Below, piece by piece: positions 1-8,718 of a stretch of DNA of 64,000 nucleotides. Under the pieces are notes generated by a model. That model saw only the letters and a list, made by a program, of their open reading frames with translations, ran no database searches and was not told where the DNA came from. The DNA is taken from the NCBI RefSeq assembly GCF_004366035.1, contig NZ_SOEE01000005.1, forward strand, positions 62,001 to 126,000, read 5' to 3'. The position numbers were made by a program, and so were the translations under genes. This DNA comes from Cytobacillus oceanisediminis. GTDB taxonomy: Bacteria > Bacillota > Bacilli > Bacillales > Cytobacillaceae. Every line of letters begins with the position of its first letter. Positions within the stretch are counted from its first letter, which is position 1.

Positions 1-572
1 TATTTTTCTGTATGTCGCTTTCCTGTACGGATAACATTCAATAACCCGCTTGGAGTGACAACATCAGTTAAAAACTTTCCTATGGCTTTCTCCTTAGTTG
101 TCATAGCCATCTTTTCTGCAGGAGGATTCATTGAGGTAATCCTTCCCTCCAGATCAATCGAAAGAATCCCATTATGAGCAGAATTAAAAATGGCATCCAT
201 GCGGCCGAGTTCCACCTGAGAAGTTCTGGCATAGGCCGCCATATACTGTTCTTTTGTCAGGAAGCCTGTAATCTGCCTATTCTTATTAAAAATTGGCCAG
301 ATTTCCTGATCATTAAGCTTTAAATTATTTAAATCGTCCATCTCGTTAAGGAAACAAAAGTTAGTCTGATAAATCTCTGATAATACCTTATTTTGATTCA
401 ACAATCCTTCTAATAGATTATGCTCCGTAAAGCATCCCGCTAACTCATCTCTGACGTTATAGACCAGCCCGCCTTTCATATGGGATTCAAGTAAGGTTTT
501 TGCAGCTCTATCGATGTAATCGTTTTCAAAAAATTTAATAGAAGTACGAGTCATCGCATCTTTTACTAACAA
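1..572 (-). CDS. CBS/PAS sigma-54-dependent activator, 5' part only (runs off window)
   Basis: About 190 residues are visible, and the gene continues past the left edge. Residues 1-115 read as a CBS-like pair (MTRTSIKFF..., NVRDELAGCFTEHNLLEGLL). From about residue 130 a PAS domain begins (MDAIFNSAHNGILSIDLEGRITSMN). The same order opens the complete activator at 39601-41385, so I infer a sigma-54 enhancer-binding protein whose AAA+ and Fis-type domains lie outside. The start is TTG at 572, preceded by AGAGGGAG; an in-frame ATG at 554 is the alternative. A strong sigma-54 promoter and GTTGC/GCAAC dyads lie just upstream and point into this gene, suggesting self-activation. The family is sure as far as CBS-PAS goes; the AAA+ part is inferred. 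Confidence 0.75.
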   Translation of the reverse strand, partial: MLVKDAMTRTSIKFFENDYIDRAAKTLLESHMKGGLVYNVRDELAGCFTEHNLLEGLLNQNKVLSEIYQTNFCFLNEMDDLNNLKLNDQEIWPIFNKNRQITGFLTKEQYMAAYARTSQVELGRMDAIFNSAHNGILSIDLEGRITSMNPPAEKMAMTTKEKAIGKFLTDVVTPSGLLNVIRTGKRHTEK

Positions 573-613
573 TTTTCCCGCTCCCTCTGAGTGATTCACT
601 CATAATTTAATAA

Positions 614-630
614 TGCAAGAAGTGTGCCAA
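614..630 (-). promoter_or_regulatory. Sigma-54 (-24/-12) promoter of the CBS/PAS activator
   Basis: Minus strand reads TTGGCACACTTCTTGCA, a full match to the TGGCAC-N5-TTGC consensus, with the -24 GG at 627-628 and the -12 GC at 615-616. The predicted start of transcription is near 603, about 30 bases before the TTG start codon at 572. Confidence 0.88.
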
Positions 631-702
631 CGTTAGAAAATTAATAAAATGCTGATATTTCTCACATTTTGTAATATTTAAACTATATATCTTGTAAAAA
701 AA

Positions 703-825
703 TGTTGCAATACCGCAACAGGTGTTGCGGCAACGCATTAAAGGGTGAAGAAAACTAGTCTCTATAAAGAAGAAGGGGCAATCCTTTTATTATTATCCTT
801 TTTAATATCGTTGCGTTACTGCAAC
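703..825. promoter_or_regulatory. Enhancer-like dyads GTTGC-N6-GCAAC upstream of the sigma-54 promoter
   Basis: Two inverted repeats share spacing: TGTTGC-AATACC-GCAACA at 703-720 and GTTGC-GTTACT-GCAAC at 810-825. A compressed palindrome GTTGC-G-GCAAC lies at 724-734. They sit 75-200 bases upstream of the sigma-54 promoter, the usual place for activator binding sites. The presumed binder is the adjacent activator. Confidence 0.7.
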
Positions 826-849
826 ATATTTGGGCAAGTTCATATAAAA

Positions 850-878
850 TAAGACACCTTTTTATAAAGGTGCCTTTT
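850..878 (-). terminator. Rho-independent terminator of the long catabolic operon
   Basis: On the minus strand a GGCACCTT / AAGGTGTC stem is followed by TTATTTT, 5-30 bases after the stop of the iron alcohol dehydrogenase. It isolates the downstream activator gene. Confidence 0.85.
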
Positions 879-882
879 AAAA

Positions 883-2109
883 CTAGACTCGATTATAAAC
901 ATCTTCCAATTCAGTCTTTGTTAAAGCATTTGGTAAAACTTTTTTATAAATTTGACGAATATCTTCTTTTTCTGCTTTCCGGGGATTATTTGGAATCGTG
1001 CCTAAATCATTCATTGCATCTTTAGATAAGCGATCCACCATTTCATCAGTAAAATCCAGCTTTAGATAACTAAAATCATTTGGAATATCCAGAGCTTTAT
1101 TAAACTCTTTAACTAATGAAGCAAGTTTCCTTGCAGCATTTCTATCATTCTCGAATGTCAGCGAAGGTTCAAAGACCCTTGCAATATTGGCATACTTTTC
1201 ATAGTTAGCTATCAGGTTATGTTCTATAATGTGCGGCAGCAGTATGGCATTCGCAAGTCCATGAGGCACCTGATATAAAGCCGACATCGGATGCGAGCAA
1301 GAATGGACTAATGCAACGCCCGCCATTCCAAAGGATATACCTGCCATTGTACTGGCCAGGTGTATTTGTGCCCTGGCTTCAAGATTATCAGGGTGTGCAT
1401 AGCTTGCCGGCAAATTCCCCTTAATCATTTTGATTGCTTCAAAGGCTAATCCATCTGTTATCGGGTTTGATTTAAGTGATGTATAAGACTCAATGGCATG
1501 TACTAAAGCATCCACACCAGTAGCAGAAACAACATGCCGCGGAAGAGAAGTGGTTAAACTTGGATCGACAAAGGCCGCCTTTGGTGCAAGCATAGGGGAA
1601 GCAATTACGTATTTTCTCCCCTCCTCATGATCAGTGATCACCGAGACCGGAGTTACCTCCGAACCGGTTCCAACCGTAGTAGGAATAGCAATGAGTAAAG
1701 GAATAGCTTTATGGAGGGGCTTTTGACCCCGGCGATAATCCAGGATGTGTCCTTCATGGGCAACTATCGCACTAACAGCTTTTCCGAAGTCCATGGGGCT
1801 TCCTCCCCCTATGGCAAGGATCATTTCGCAGGATTCCTGTTTATATATCTGTGCTCCCTTCATAACAGTCTGAGCATGGGGATTCGGCTCAACCTCAGCA
1901 AACACTGCTGTATCAATGCCGTTCTTATTTAATAATGAGGTAACCTCATCTATTATTCCTGTATTAAGAAGCCCTGGGTCAGTGGCAACAAAAACCTTTG
2001 CTTTTTGAAGGCTTCTTATTGTATCTGGCAGCTTGTGTTTAACACTATTAATGCCATAGACAATTTCTGTTGGTATGGAAAAATTAAAATTTTGCTGACT
2101 CAAATACAT
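883..2109 (-). CDS. Iron-containing (group III) alcohol dehydrogenase
   Basis: This 408-residue protein is full length for the family. The NAD-binding GGGSPMDFGKAV lies at residue 101, and TGSEVTP follows near 148. Putative metal ligands are D200 and H204 (GVDALVHAIE), H269 (LVHS) and H283 (VPHGLANA). Such enzymes interconvert short or functionalised alcohols and aldehydes (1,3-propanediol, lactaldehyde, 4-hydroxybutyrate); the substrate cannot be read from the sequence. It is the last gene of the LacI-controlled island, and GAGGAGAT precedes the ATG. In this setting it may reduce or oxidise an aldehyde intermediate of the pathway. A paralogue lies at 38253-39449 in a different regulon. Confidence 0.93.
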   Translation of the reverse strand: MYLSQQNFNFSIPTEIVYGINSVKHKLPDTIRSLQKAKVFVATDPGLLNTGIIDEVTSLLNKNGIDTAVFAEVEPNPHAQTVMKGAQIYKQESCEMILAIGGGSPMDFGKAVSAIVAHEGHILDYRRGQKPLHKAIPLLIAIPTTVGTGSEVTPVSVITDHEEGRKYVIASPMLAPKAAFVDPSLTTSLPRHVVSATGVDALVHAIESYTSLKSNPITDGLAFEAIKMIKGNLPASYAHPDNLEARAQIHLASTMAGISFGMAGVALVHSCSHPMSALYQVPHGLANAILLPHIIEHNLIANYEKYANIARVFEPSLTFENDRNAARKLASLVKEFNKALDIPNDFSYLKLDFTDEMVDRLSKDAMNDLGTIPNNPRKAEKEDIRQIYKKVLPNALTKTELEDVYNRV

Positions 2110-2166
2110 CTAAATCTCCTCTCTTTCTCCAAATCCAGTTTAGTCCGAAAAAGAAAAGCTGCTTCA

Positions 2167-3075
2167 TTACATAATCTCATTGGTGAGTGTTCCCAAACCG
2201 GTAATTTCAAGTTCCACTACGTCCCCCGGCTGTAGCCAATTCTGAATATCCGTTCCTAATTCCAGGATACAGCCCGTACTAACTGTACCTGAACCAATAA
2301 TATCTCCAGGATAAAGGGCAGCCTCTGAGGATGCCCGCTCAATCATTTGTCCAAATGAGTGATGAATGTCTTTGAAGTTTCCCTTAGATAGCTGCTTTCC
2401 ATTAACTCTTGCTGTCATTTCCAGGTTTAACCTATCTCCATCGCGGTATTTTTCCAGTTCATCCTTTGTCACAATATACGGTCCAATCGATGTAGCAAAG
2501 TCCTTGCCTTTGGCCGGCCCTAATCCCGCCTTCATTTCCTTCATTTGCAGATCCCGTGCAGACCAGTCATTCAAAATGGTGTAACCTGCTATATAATCTT
2601 CAGCTTTTTCAGCACTTATATTTCTGCCTTCTCTGCCAATGATACAAGCAATTTCCAATTCATAATCCAGTTCACTGCATTGGGCTGGGCGCTGGATTTT
2701 CTGATTCGGCCCCGTAATGGCATGGTGATTCGTAAAGTAAAACACCGGAATCTCATACCACTCCGGCACAACACTTTGCTTATTTTTGGCTGCTATAGTC
2801 GCGACATGGCCTTCAAATGCCATAAAATCCCGCACACTTCCAGGGTTCGGCAAGGGCGCTAAAAGTTCAATTTCCTCTAGCTTGTACGTGCCCAAATGAT
2901 CATGGCCAGCAATATGGCTGGCAAGCTCATAGTTCTCTTCAAACTGTTCCAGAAACCCACGTATTGAACCAGGCAGTTTACCCCCGCTTGCCTTTTCCAT
3001 ATCAAAAACTTGTTCTTTCTCTATCCACCCTGATTTAATTGTTCCGTCCTTGTCTTTAAAGGTTATCAGTTTCAA
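2167..3075 (-). CDS. Fumarylacetoacetate hydrolase (FAH) fold protein
   Basis: The protein has about 302 residues. The C-terminal two thirds show the FAH fold signature: DYELEIACIIG with metal-binding acidic residues, GYTILNDWSARDLQ, KGKDFATSIGPYIV and GDIIGSGTVSTGCILELG. Family members cleave acylpyruvates, hydrate 2-oxopent-4-enoates or dehydrate sugar-acid lactones and oxo-acids. I chose TTG at 3075 (MKLITFKDKDG) because AAAGGGTGA lies 5-7 bases before it; the upstream GTG at 3084 would overlap that site. It lies between a 3-hydroxyacid dehydrogenase and an alcohol dehydrogenase, so processing a 3-oxo or 2-oxo acid made in the same operon is plausible. Confidence 0.88.
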   Translation of the reverse strand: MKLITFKDKDGTIKSGWIEKEQVFDMEKASGGKLPGSIRGFLEQFEENYELASHIAGHDHLGTYKLEEIELLAPLPNPGSVRDFMAFEGHVATIAAKNKQSVVPEWYEIPVFYFTNHHAITGPNQKIQRPAQCSELDYELEIACIIGREGRNISAEKAEDYIAGYTILNDWSARDLQMKEMKAGLGPAKGKDFATSIGPYIVTKDELEKYRDGDRLNLEMTARVNGKQLSKGNFKDIHHSFGQMIERASSEAALYPGDIIGSGTVSTGCILELGTDIQNWLQPGDVVELEITGLGTLTNEIM

Positions 3076-3088
3076 GAAAATCACCCTT

Positions 3089-4045
3089 TCATTTAATATG
3101 ATTCATATAGTATTGAGAGGCATTTAGCTGATGAAGCAGCTTCCTATTAAACTGCTTTTTAATTTCCTCCGCTTCATCTTTTCGATAGTTAAAAAAACCT
3201 TCGCCGGATTTTAACCCCAGCTTTCCCTCAGATGTTTTCTCTCTCAGCAGAGGGCTGGAGAATTGCCTATTCTCCATATCTTTCAGCAAGTTATCACCTA
3301 CCGTGCACCATATATCCAATCCGCCCATATCAGCAATCATTAATTGCCCTGTAGTGGCGTATCGGAATGCAGGCCCAAACATTAATGCTTTTTCAATATC
3401 CTCGGGAGATGCAGCTTGCTGCTCCATCAGGGAAAACACCTCTCTTGCCACACTCTGCTGAATCCGATTTGCCACCAGACCAGGAATATTTTTTAATACT
3501 TCTATACATTGTTTACCAATGGACATATGCAAGTTTTTCACATCTTCATACACATCTTTATGGTTATTTCCAAAATTCGAAATTTCTACAAGAGGCATGA
3601 TATGCGCAGGGTTATACCAATGAGTTATCAGGATTCTTTTTCTTCTCATTTCGCTTACCTTTGCCATCATGCTCCCCAAATCCAAGCTTGAAGTGTTGCT
3701 TGCTAAAATGGTCTTTGGAGGGCAATAATCATCTAATTTTTTAAAAAGATCTTGTTTTAGTTCCAGATTCTCAGGGACGGCTTCCACCACAAATTCCCTA
3801 TCTGCTACTGTTTCTTTTAAGCTGGTATAGAAATGGATGCTTTTAAGCGTATTGATTTTATCTTGGATATCTATATTTCCAACTTCCTGTAATAAGTCCA
3901 GCTGCCTATGAATCTCATCTTTAGCACTTTCAACACTTTTCCAATCTGGGTCATATACATTTACATTAAGGCCATAGATTGCAAAGTTAAGGGCAATACT
4001 GTGGCCCATTGTTCCTGCTCCAATAACAGCTATTTTTTGAATCAT
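3089..4045 (-). CDS. 3-hydroxyacyl-CoA dehydrogenase-like NAD oxidoreductase
   Basis: This 318-residue protein has the Rossmann motif GAGTMGHSIA at about residue 8 and the family's VVEAVPENLELKQDLF, ILASNTSSLDL and HWYNPAHIMPLVEI segments. A C-terminal helical domain (GPAFRYATTGQLMIADMGGLDIW) follows. The single-domain, non-fused form with HWYNPAH resembles L-gulonate 3-dehydrogenase, L-carnitine dehydrogenase and related enzymes that act on free 3-hydroxyacids rather than CoA esters. That fits a sugar-acid operon but is inference. ATG at 4045 has AAGGAGA seven bases upstream; the TTG at 4051 has no usable spacing. A related enzyme is encoded at 46370-47311. Confidence 0.88.
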   Translation of the reverse strand: MIQKIAVIGAGTMGHSIALNFAIYGLNVNVYDPDWKSVESAKDEIHRQLDLLQEVGNIDIQDKINTLKSIHFYTSLKETVADREFVVEAVPENLELKQDLFKKLDDYCPPKTILASNTSSLDLGSMMAKVSEMRRKRILITHWYNPAHIMPLVEISNFGNNHKDVYEDVKNLHMSIGKQCIEVLKNIPGLVANRIQQSVAREVFSLMEQQAASPEDIEKALMFGPAFRYATTGQLMIADMGGLDIWCTVGDNLLKDMENRQFSSPLLREKTSEGKLGLKSGEGFFNYRKDEAEEIKKQFNRKLLHQLNASQYYMNHIK

Positions 4046-4118
4046 CGGCAAGTCTCCTTTTACAGATATGATAATTGCCTTTCATTTACACCTTTTTTAC
4101 TAGCGAATGTGCAATAGG

Positions 4119-4151
4119 AAAAACAGCGCTCCAGGAAAAAGCGCTGTTTTC
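4119..4151 (-). terminator. Intra-operon hairpin terminator
   Basis: AAACAGCGCT pairs with AGCGCTGTTT around a short loop, and T-runs follow in both directions. It lies after the tartrate-dehydrogenase-like gene, so expression of the last three genes may be reduced or have its own promoter. Confidence 0.75.
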
Positions 4152-4172
4152 TCTATAGTTCCAAAATGGCTG

Positions 4173-5261
4173 TTATATGGATGACTGGACTTTTGCCATT
4201 TCAGTTAGGATTTCAGCTACACGCGCACCAACTTCTGAAGTGGAAGCAGATCCGCCGAGATCTGGAGTAAGAACCCTTTTCTCTTCCAAAGTCTTTTCGA
4301 TGCAGCTGATCAGATTTTCTCCTATATCGTTAAAGCCGAGAAAATCAAAAAGCTGGCTGGCTGACCAAATGGCGGCCAGCGGGTTGGCTATCCCTTTCCC
4401 TGCGATATCCGGTGCTGAACCATGAATTGGCTCAAACATTGACGGAAACATTCTTTCAGGATTAATATTGGCTCCGGCCGCCAGCCCCATGCCGCCTCCT
4501 AGCGCTGCACCCAAATCTGTTAAAATATCTCCAAATAAATTGGAGGTTACAACAACCTCGAACCTTGCAGGATCCTTAATCATGTACATAGCTGCTGCAT
4601 CAACAAGATAGGAATAGGTCTGAACTTGGGGATATTCCTTGCTTACCTGCTCAAACACTTGATCCCAAAATACCATGGAATAATTAAGTGCATTTCCTTT
4701 ACTTATGCTGGTCAGTGTTTTTCCTGCGTTGGACGCTGTTTCAAAAGCATACCGGATGATGCGCTCCGTACCTTTCCGGGAAAATACCCCTGTCTGTAAA
4801 ACGACTTCTTCAGGTTTGCCTTTAAAAAGCCAATCCCCGGCCCCCGCATACTCACCCTCACTATTCTCACGAATGAATAGCATATCGATGTTTTCTTTAT
4901 TTCCGCCAGTAATGGGACAGGGTGCACCATTTAATAGTGTGATAGGACGAATATTTACATACTGGTCAAATTCCTTCCTGATTTTCAGAAGCAAATCCCA
5001 AAGAGAGATATGATCTGGCACCCCCGGATAGCCGACGGCTCCCAAATAGATTGCATCAAAAGACTTCAACTGTTCAATCCCGTCTTCATCCATCATCTTT
5101 CCATTCTTTAAATAAAATTCACAGCCCCAAGGAAAGTACGTAAATTCGAGCTGCAAACGACCATCCAGCTCTGCCGCCTTTTTCATAATCTTGACGCCTT
5201 CATCGATTACTTCCGGTCCAATTCCGTCACCTGGAATAACCGCTACTTTAAATGTGTCCAA
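4173..5261 (-). CDS. Tartrate/D-malate-type dehydrogenase (isocitrate/isopropylmalate family)
   Basis: At 362 residues it has the beta-decarboxylating dehydrogenase signature: VIPGDGIGPEVI at residue 8, LFIRENSEGEYAG near 127, and the NLFGDILTDLGAALGGGMGLA metal/NAD segment followed by EPIHGSAPDIAGKGIANP. The RENSEGEY form with GYPGVPDHISLWDLLL is typical of the TtuC/DmlA subgroup, which oxidises and may decarboxylate tartrate, D-malate or related 2-hydroxyacids. The start is TTG, with AAAGAG upstream. In this operon it probably handles a C4 or longer hydroxyacid. The exact substrate is unknown. Confidence 0.9.
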   Translation of the reverse strand: MDTFKVAVIPGDGIGPEVIDEGVKIMKKAAELDGRLQLEFTYFPWGCEFYLKNGKMMDEDGIEQLKSFDAIYLGAVGYPGVPDHISLWDLLLKIRKEFDQYVNIRPITLLNGAPCPITGGNKENIDMLFIRENSEGEYAGAGDWLFKGKPEEVVLQTGVFSRKGTERIIRYAFETASNAGKTLTSISKGNALNYSMVFWDQVFEQVSKEYPQVQTYSYLVDAAAMYMIKDPARFEVVVTSNLFGDILTDLGAALGGGMGLAAGANINPERMFPSMFEPIHGSAPDIAGKGIANPLAAIWSASQLFDFLGFNDIGENLISCIEKTLEEKRVLTPDLGGSASTSEVGARVAEILTEMAKVQSSI

Positions 5262-5299
5262 TTTTATCAGCTCTTTCTATTTTTATATGAACCTATTTA

Positions 5300-6727
5300 T
5301 TATTCTTCAAGATTTACAACCACCGTTACAGTTTCCACGAGTTCTTGTATGGCATATGCCGGACCTTCCTTGCCATTTCCGCTTTCTTTCACGCCTCCAT
5401 AAGGCATTTGATCAGTCCTGAAACAGCAGGTATCATTAATGACAACACCCCCTACTTCAAGCATATAAGGAATTTTATAAGATAAACTCAGATCGGAAGT
5501 ATATATTCCAGCCTGCAGGCCATACTTCGAGTCATTCACAAGCTCGATTGCTTCTTCGATTGTTTCGTAATCTGAGACGGTAACGACAGGAGCGAAGACC
5601 TCTTCATCCGAAACTTTCATCCCTTTTCTCACATTTGTAACTACGGTTGGATAAAAAATACTGCCTTCTCGTTTTCCCCCTGTTAAAATGACAGCTCCAT
5701 CCTCTTCAGCTTCCTTCACCCATTGCTCAATCCGCTCCGCTTCCTTCACATTGATCATTGGACCAACATTCGTGTTCGGGTCCAAAGGATCTCCCACCTT
5801 AAGGTGAGAAACTTCCTGTAAAAACTTTTCAAGGAAACGTTCTTTAACAGATTTCTGAACAAAAATCCTCTGAACTGAAATGCATATTTGCCCGGCGTGT
5901 GCAAATGACATTTTTGCAAGCTTGGCTGCAGCCTTATTAATATCCGCATCACTATGAACGATAGTGGCAGAGTTGGAACCCAGCTCTAAGGTTGCTTTTC
6001 TTAACCCGATTGTCTTCTGAATATGTTTGCCTACTCCAGGTGAACCTGTGAATGTATAATGCGCAATCCTTTCATCATTCAGGAGCTGTTCACCGACTGT
6101 GCCCCCGCTTCCTACTACACATTGCAGGTACCCTCTCGGAACTCCCGCTTTCTCGAGCAGTTCACATAGTTTGATAGCAATCGTTGCTGTATCAGATGCC
6201 GGCTTAAGAATAACTGGATTTCCCGCTGCCAAGGCCGGAGCAACTTTATGCGCAACAAGATTCAGCGGGAAGTTAAACGGGGTAATTGCTGCTACAACTC
6301 CCACAGGCTTTTTTACTGTATAAAGGAATCTTCCCTGCACGTTATAATTGGGGATAATTTCTCCTACGAGCTTTTTTGTTTCATCAGCAGCAATTTGGAA
6401 TGTCGATGCTGAACGATTCACTTCTGCTCTTGCATCAGTGATAGGCTTGCCGCCTTCCTTGGCAATAATTTGTGCGAATTCTTCGGCATGACTCAGCAGC
6501 AGCTCTGCCGCACGCATTAAAACCTTATAGCGGTAATCCGGGGTAAATATTGTTTTTTTATGTGCGTATACAGCGGCTGCAATCGCTTGATCCACCAGCT
6601 TTTTATCAGCTATGCCAATCTCTGAAAAGAGCTCTCCGGTATATTTGTTATACACTTTGTGTGTATTTTCCGATTGAATCCACTGTCCATCAATGAATAG
6701 CTTTTCATTTAAAATACTTGTCTGCAT
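5300..6727 (-). CDS. NAD(P)-dependent aldehyde dehydrogenase
   Basis: This 475-residue protein of the ALDH superfamily has the FNFPLNLVAHKVAPALAAGNPVILKPA cofactor region near residue 155. The general-base Glu is in ATLELGSNSATIV (about 245) and the catalytic Cys in HAGQICISVQ (about 280). The C-terminal PYGGVKESGNGKEGP matches lactaldehyde, glycolaldehyde or non-phosphorylating glyceraldehyde-phosphate dehydrogenases. It lies 24 bases after the transketolase subunit gene, so it could oxidise the aldehyde left after two-carbon transfer. ATG is preceded by GGAGAGGT. Family certain, substrate inferred only from context. Confidence 0.93.
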   Translation of the reverse strand: MQTSILNEKLFIDGQWIQSENTHKVYNKYTGELFSEIGIADKKLVDQAIAAAVYAHKKTIFTPDYRYKVLMRAAELLLSHAEEFAQIIAKEGGKPITDARAEVNRSASTFQIAADETKKLVGEIIPNYNVQGRFLYTVKKPVGVVAAITPFNFPLNLVAHKVAPALAAGNPVILKPASDTATIAIKLCELLEKAGVPRGYLQCVVGSGGTVGEQLLNDERIAHYTFTGSPGVGKHIQKTIGLRKATLELGSNSATIVHSDADINKAAAKLAKMSFAHAGQICISVQRIFVQKSVKERFLEKFLQEVSHLKVGDPLDPNTNVGPMINVKEAERIEQWVKEAEEDGAVILTGGKREGSIFYPTVVTNVRKGMKVSDEEVFAPVVTVSDYETIEEAIELVNDSKYGLQAGIYTSDLSLSYKIPYMLEVGGVVINDTCCFRTDQMPYGGVKESGNGKEGPAYAIQELVETVTVVVNLEE

Positions 6728-6750
6728 ATTTTACCTCTCCCATCCTATGG

Positions 6751-7716
6751 TTAAATTGAAGAATTTTTCTTCGTCAATGCCTCTTTGACTCTTTTGACAA
6801 TGTGGCCGGATGAAATTTCGTACTTTTCCAGCAAATCATCATTTTTAGCTGACTCTGAATTTAGATCTTTCACACCCACACGAAGCATAGGAACTGGTTT
6901 CTCTTCTACCAGAACCTCTGCCACTGCACTTCCAAGACCGCCATAAATGCTATGCTCCTCTGCTGTAACGATAACTCCTGTATTTTCTGCTGCTTTAACA
7001 ATTGCTTCTTTATCAAGCGGCTTAATGGTCGGCATATGAATCACTGCCACAGAGATTCCATCAGCTTCTAATTGTTCCGCTGCAGCTAAAGACCTGCTGG
7101 TTTGTGTTCCTGTAGATATGATGGTAATATCTGTTCCTTCTTTTAAATGCACCGCTTTACCAAATTCAAAGTGGTAATCTTCATTAAAAATGATTGGATA
7201 GGGATCACGCGCAAGGCGCATATATACAGGTCCTTCGTATTTATGGGCAAACTCCATCATTCTTCCTACTTCAGTGCTGTCTGCAGGTGCCAGAACAACC
7301 ATATTAGCTAATGAACGAAAAATTGCGATATCCTCCAGGGATTGATGAGTTTTTCCTGTTACCCCTGTCAGCAATCCGCTGTAAGCCCCTATCATTTTTA
7401 CGTCTAATTTTGGCTGAGCAATTTGTACCTGAATTTGATCAATGGCACGTTTAGACAGAAATGCAGCAAAGGTAGCAGCCCATGGCTGTAAACCAGTTGC
7501 AGCAAGTCCAGCAGCCACACTCATCATATTCTGTTCAGCAATGCCCATTTGCAGAAATCTAGAAGGATTCCCTTTTGCAACAGCATCTATTTTGGTTGAG
7601 TTAGCCAGATCTCCATCAATCGCATAAACCTTATCGGACTCCAGAGATAATTTAAGCAGTGTTTCTCCAAAAACGTCCCTCATTGAAACTTGATCTTTAG
7701 AAAGTAAGCTTTTCAT
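6751..7716 (-). CDS. Transketolase, C-terminal subunit (split enzyme)
   Basis: The 321 residues comprise the pyrimidine-binding domain and the C-terminal domain of a transketolase. GDLANSTKIDA and MGIAEQNMMSVAAGLA contain the Glu that activates thiamine diphosphate, and TAEEHSIYGGLGSAVAE is typical of the third domain. It overlaps the N-subunit gene by an ATGA, so the two are translationally coupled and form one enzyme. Split transketolases outside the pentose phosphate locus usually serve a dedicated pathway, such as apulose-phosphate or sulfofructose transketolases. No sugar kinase is encoded in this operon, which makes the acceptor and donor unclear. Confidence 0.93.
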   Translation of the reverse strand: MKSLLSKDQVSMRDVFGETLLKLSLESDKVYAIDGDLANSTKIDAVAKGNPSRFLQMGIAEQNMMSVAAGLAATGLQPWAATFAAFLSKRAIDQIQVQIAQPKLDVKMIGAYSGLLTGVTGKTHQSLEDIAIFRSLANMVVLAPADSTEVGRMMEFAHKYEGPVYMRLARDPYPIIFNEDYHFEFGKAVHLKEGTDITIISTGTQTSRSLAAAEQLEADGISVAVIHMPTIKPLDKEAIVKAAENTGVIVTAEEHSIYGGLGSAVAEVLVEEKPVPMLRVGVKDLNSESAKNDDLLEKYEISSGHIVKRVKEALTKKNSSI

Positions 7717-8570
7717 TTTTGAACCCCCATTTCCAGTTCTTCTGATGCGCTGCTTAACTCTTCAGCTGTCGGAATTCTTGAATGCCATAAATAATCTCCT
7801 TCCATAAACGAAACACCCTTGCCTTTAACCGTGTTGGAGATAATCATAACCGGTTTTCCTGTTACCTCTCTGGCATGACTTAAAGCTTTACTAATCTCTT
7901 GATGGTTATGGCCATCTATCTCAATAACATGCCAGCCAAAAGCTTCCCAACGCTGCTTTGGCTCATTAATCGGAGTTGCTCTCGAAGCTCCTTTACCTTG
8001 CCACCCAAACTGCTGAAGCTTATTAAAGTCGAGAATAACGACCAGATTATCCAATTTATATTTAGAAGCAATATCTGCAGCCTCCCAAACCTGGCCTTCC
8101 TGTGATTCACCATCACCAATCATGCAATATGTGCGGAATTCTTTATTCTGAAGTTTTGCACCCAGGGCCATTCCGACAGCTGCAGAAATCCCTTGGCCAA
8201 GCGAGCCTGTTGACATGTCCAGACCTGGAAGGGTATTCATATCCGGATGAGCCTGCAAGCGGGAATTTAATGAATCGAACGTTTGCAATTCCTCTATCGG
8301 AAAATATCCTCTAAGTGCTAAAACTGCATAGAGTCCAATAGCAGAATGCCCCTTTGATAGGACAAATCGATCTCTCTGTTCATCTGCAGGGTTTTCCGGA
8401 TTTACATTCATTTCATTAAAATACAAATTTACGAGGACATCTGAAGCAGACATTGGCCCTCCTATATGCCCTGCTCCTGCATGATGCACCGTCTGAATAA
8501 TTAGATGTCTTGCTTTAGATGACTTCTCAATTAAATAACTTAATTTTTCTTCGTTTAATGGGGTACTCAT
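7713..8570 (-). CDS. Transketolase, N-terminal (thiamine diphosphate-binding) subunit
   Basis: This 285-residue protein equals the first transketolase domain. It shows HHAGAGHIGGPMSA near residue 26, FVLSKGHSAIGLYA near 70, LPGLDMSTGSLGQGIS near 112, and the ThDP/Mg motif GDGESQEGQVWEA to DFNKLQQFG near 152-190. ATG is preceded by a perfect AAGGAGGATATAA ribosome site. An operator-like AAGCGCTT and a hairpin lie between it and dctM, so it may begin a second transcription unit of the island. Partner: the C-terminal subunit immediately downstream. Confidence 0.94.
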   Translation of the reverse strand: MSTPLNEEKLSYLIEKSSKARHLIIQTVHHAGAGHIGGPMSASDVLVNLYFNEMNVNPENPADEQRDRFVLSKGHSAIGLYAVLALRGYFPIEELQTFDSLNSRLQAHPDMNTLPGLDMSTGSLGQGISAAVGMALGAKLQNKEFRTYCMIGDGESQEGQVWEAADIASKYKLDNLVVILDFNKLQQFGWQGKGASRATPINEPKQRWEAFGWHVIEIDGHNHQEISKALSHAREVTGKPVMIISNTVKGKGVSFMEGDYLWHSRIPTAEELSSASEELEMGVQK

Positions 8571-8601
8571 TTATATCCTCCTTAAGGTTTTGTTCTAATT
8601 T

Positions 8602-8616
8602 AGTTAAGCGCTTTAC
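8602..8616. promoter_or_regulatory. Internal LacI-type operator (TTAAGCGCTTTA)
   Basis: The sequence AGTTAAGCGCTTTAC has its AAGCGCTT core at 8606-8613 and matches the sites at 13946, 14092 and 15298. It lies 36 bases upstream of the transketolase N-subunit start, implying a separately regulated internal promoter. CcpA binding is an alternative reading. Confidence 0.65.
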
Positions 8617-8632
8617 CAAGTGGTGAAAAATG

Positions 8633-8658
8633 AACAAGATAAGGAAACTTATCTTGTT
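8633..8658 (-). terminator. Hairpin terminator after dctM
   Basis: A perfect 11-bp stem, AACAAGATAAG / CTTATCTTGTT, with a GAAA loop. It is followed on the minus strand by a short T-rich stretch and separates the transport half of the operon from the enzyme half. Confidence 0.75.
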
Positions 8659-8718
8659 ATTAAGAACTTAGTTTTTTGTGCCCATCTTTGTTTCATGTCT
8701 CTTAAAAACCGCATTTGC

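Noticed and set aside
7713-8570. Frameshifted full-length transketolase
   Set aside because: The two halves are joined by an ATGA overlap with a GGGGGTT ribosome site and end and begin at the normal domain boundary, so this is a true split enzyme.
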